A stretch of DNA of 6,909 bases from contig VAYC01000041.1 of the NCBI GenBank assembly GCA_005885025.1, positions 1-6,909 of the forward strand, given 5' to 3'. Positions 6,175-6,909 of this stretch are shown piece after piece; the first letter of the stretch is position 1; each line of letters begins with the position of its first letter. The notes beneath the pieces are model-generated. The model worked only from the letters and a program-made list of their open reading frames with translations. It searched no databases and was not told where the DNA came from. This DNA is from Actinomycetota bacterium (GTDB taxonomy: Bacteria > Actinomycetota > UBA4738). A program made the position numbers and the translations under genes.

Positions 6175-6909
6175 CGGCTCTTCGTCCCGATCCACCGGAT
6201 GAACACGACGAGGATCAAGAGGCCGCCCGCCCACGCCACCAGTCCCTCGACGATCGGCCCGAGGTGGGCCAGGCTGGCCCCGCCTCTGTCCCGGGGGTGC
6301 TGGAGATAGAGGACGTAGCGGATCACCGAGTCCAGCTGGTGCTGGTCCAGGACGTCCGGCCCGAACTTCGGCATGTTGCCGGTTCGCAGGCCCTGTCCGC
6401 CCAGGCGAACGGCCTCGGCGATCTCGGTCGGGGTGGAGTCCTGAAGCCTGGGAGCCTGGAGGCCGTTGGTGAGGGCCCCGCCGATGCCGGTGCTCGAGTG
6501 GCAGGCGGCGCAGTTGACCTGGTAGAGCTGGCTCCCCTCCCCGAGGCTCCCCGCCTGCGGGTCCGCCACCGGGATGGGCGGGCCTGGTCCGAGCGATGCC
6601 ACGAACTCAGCGAGCTCGGCGATCTGGCGAGGTGTGTACGCCGGCGTCTTGCGTTGGGGCTGGCGCTCCACAATGGCGATCGGCATCCGCCCCGTGCGGA
6701 GCATGAAGTCTGCCGACGCGGCCCCCACGCCCAGCAGGTCGGGGCCTCGCGGTGTGCCCTCGCCCTGCGTGCCGTGGCACCAAGCGCAGTCCTGCTCATA
6801 GAGGCCACGGCCCGCAGCCGCCTCCGGGCTGAGGGGCTGGGCGGTGATGGTGACCGAAGGCGTCGACGTGGGGCTTTGGGCGTGGCTGGCGGACCGTCCT
6901 AGTGCGAGC
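6171..6909 (-). CDS. qcrC: Cytochrome bcc complex di-haem cytochrome c subunit QcrC (5' end outside window)
   Basis: The last 245 residues of a membrane-anchored cytochrome c with two haem domains, as in the actinobacterial QcrC that replaces cytochrome c1 and the soluble cytochrome c. In the visible part the first haem motif is CAWCH (41-45) with a likely Met ligand at 75 (TGRMPIA). The second is CAACH (133-137) with a likely Met ligand at 179 (TGNMPKFG). Residues 218-240 form the C-terminal membrane anchor, followed by a short basic end (KSR). The first visible residues (LALGRSASHAQ) look like the end of a signal sequence, so probably only about 20-40 residues are missing. The open frame runs to the window edge. 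The stop overlaps the qcrA start as ATGA. The subunit carries electrons from the Rieske cluster to cytochrome oxidase, whose genes would be expected upstream. Confidence 0.96.
   Translation of the reverse strand, partial: LALGRSASHAQSPTSTPSVTITAQPLSPEAAAGRGLYEQDCAWCHGTQGEGTPRGPDLLGVGAASADFMLRTGRMPIAIVERQPQRKTPAYTPRQIAELAEFVASLGPGPPIPVADPQAGSLGEGSQLYQVNCAACHSSTGIGGALTNGLQAPRLQDSTPTEIAEAVRLGGQGLRTGNMPKFGPDVLDQHQLDSVIRYVLYLQHPRDRGGASLAHLGPIVEGLVAWAGGLLILVVFIRWIGTKSR

Noticed and set aside
6175..6234. Possible 20-residue N-terminal extension of the Rieske protein (in-frame start at 6234)
   Set aside because: It would lie within the qcrC coding region, and the ATG at 6174 has both the ATGA overlap and a ribosome binding site.

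Overview
The window carries a run of genes that all read on the minus strand, in high-GC DNA with dense coding and mostly overlapping or closely spaced genes. Three things point to an actinobacterium (Actinomycetota): a membrane-anchored di-haem cytochrome c (QcrC), a Rieske protein with three N-terminal hydrophobic segments and a twin-arginine motif before the third, and a small DUF6457-type protein of the kind seen in that phylum. I cannot place it below phylum level from the sequence alone.

Read in the direction of transcription (from 6909 down to 1), the first block is the respiratory cytochrome bcc complex: qcrC (5' end outside the window), qcrA, qcrB and then an uncharacterised 135-residue membrane protein. 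Each is joined to the next by a 4-base start/stop overlap (ATGA or GTGA). This complex oxidises menaquinol and passes electrons through covalently bound haems to the terminal oxidase. qcrB is interrupted by a one-base frame change in a run of five C (5102-5106, minus strand). Adding one C, or a -1 slip there, restores the expected protein exactly.

After a 57-base gap the second block follows: a DUF6457 protein of 84 aa, 5-formyltetrahydrofolate cyclo-ligase, the formate dehydrogenase accessory sulfurtransferase FdhD, a membrane-embedded M50 (site-2 protease) metalloprotease with two CBS domains, and the N-terminal 139 residues of an amidohydrolase that runs off the left edge. The first three suggest a one-carbon/formate and molybdenum-cofactor theme. 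The protease and amidohydrolase look like downstream passengers that are tightly coupled to each other.

I see no tRNA or rRNA gene, CRISPR array, insertion sequence or clear terminator. No non-coding stretch is longer than 57 bases. The content is mostly known families. The points most worth a second look are the qcrB frame break, the uncharacterised membrane protein coupled to qcrB, and the DUF6457/folate/FdhD grouping.
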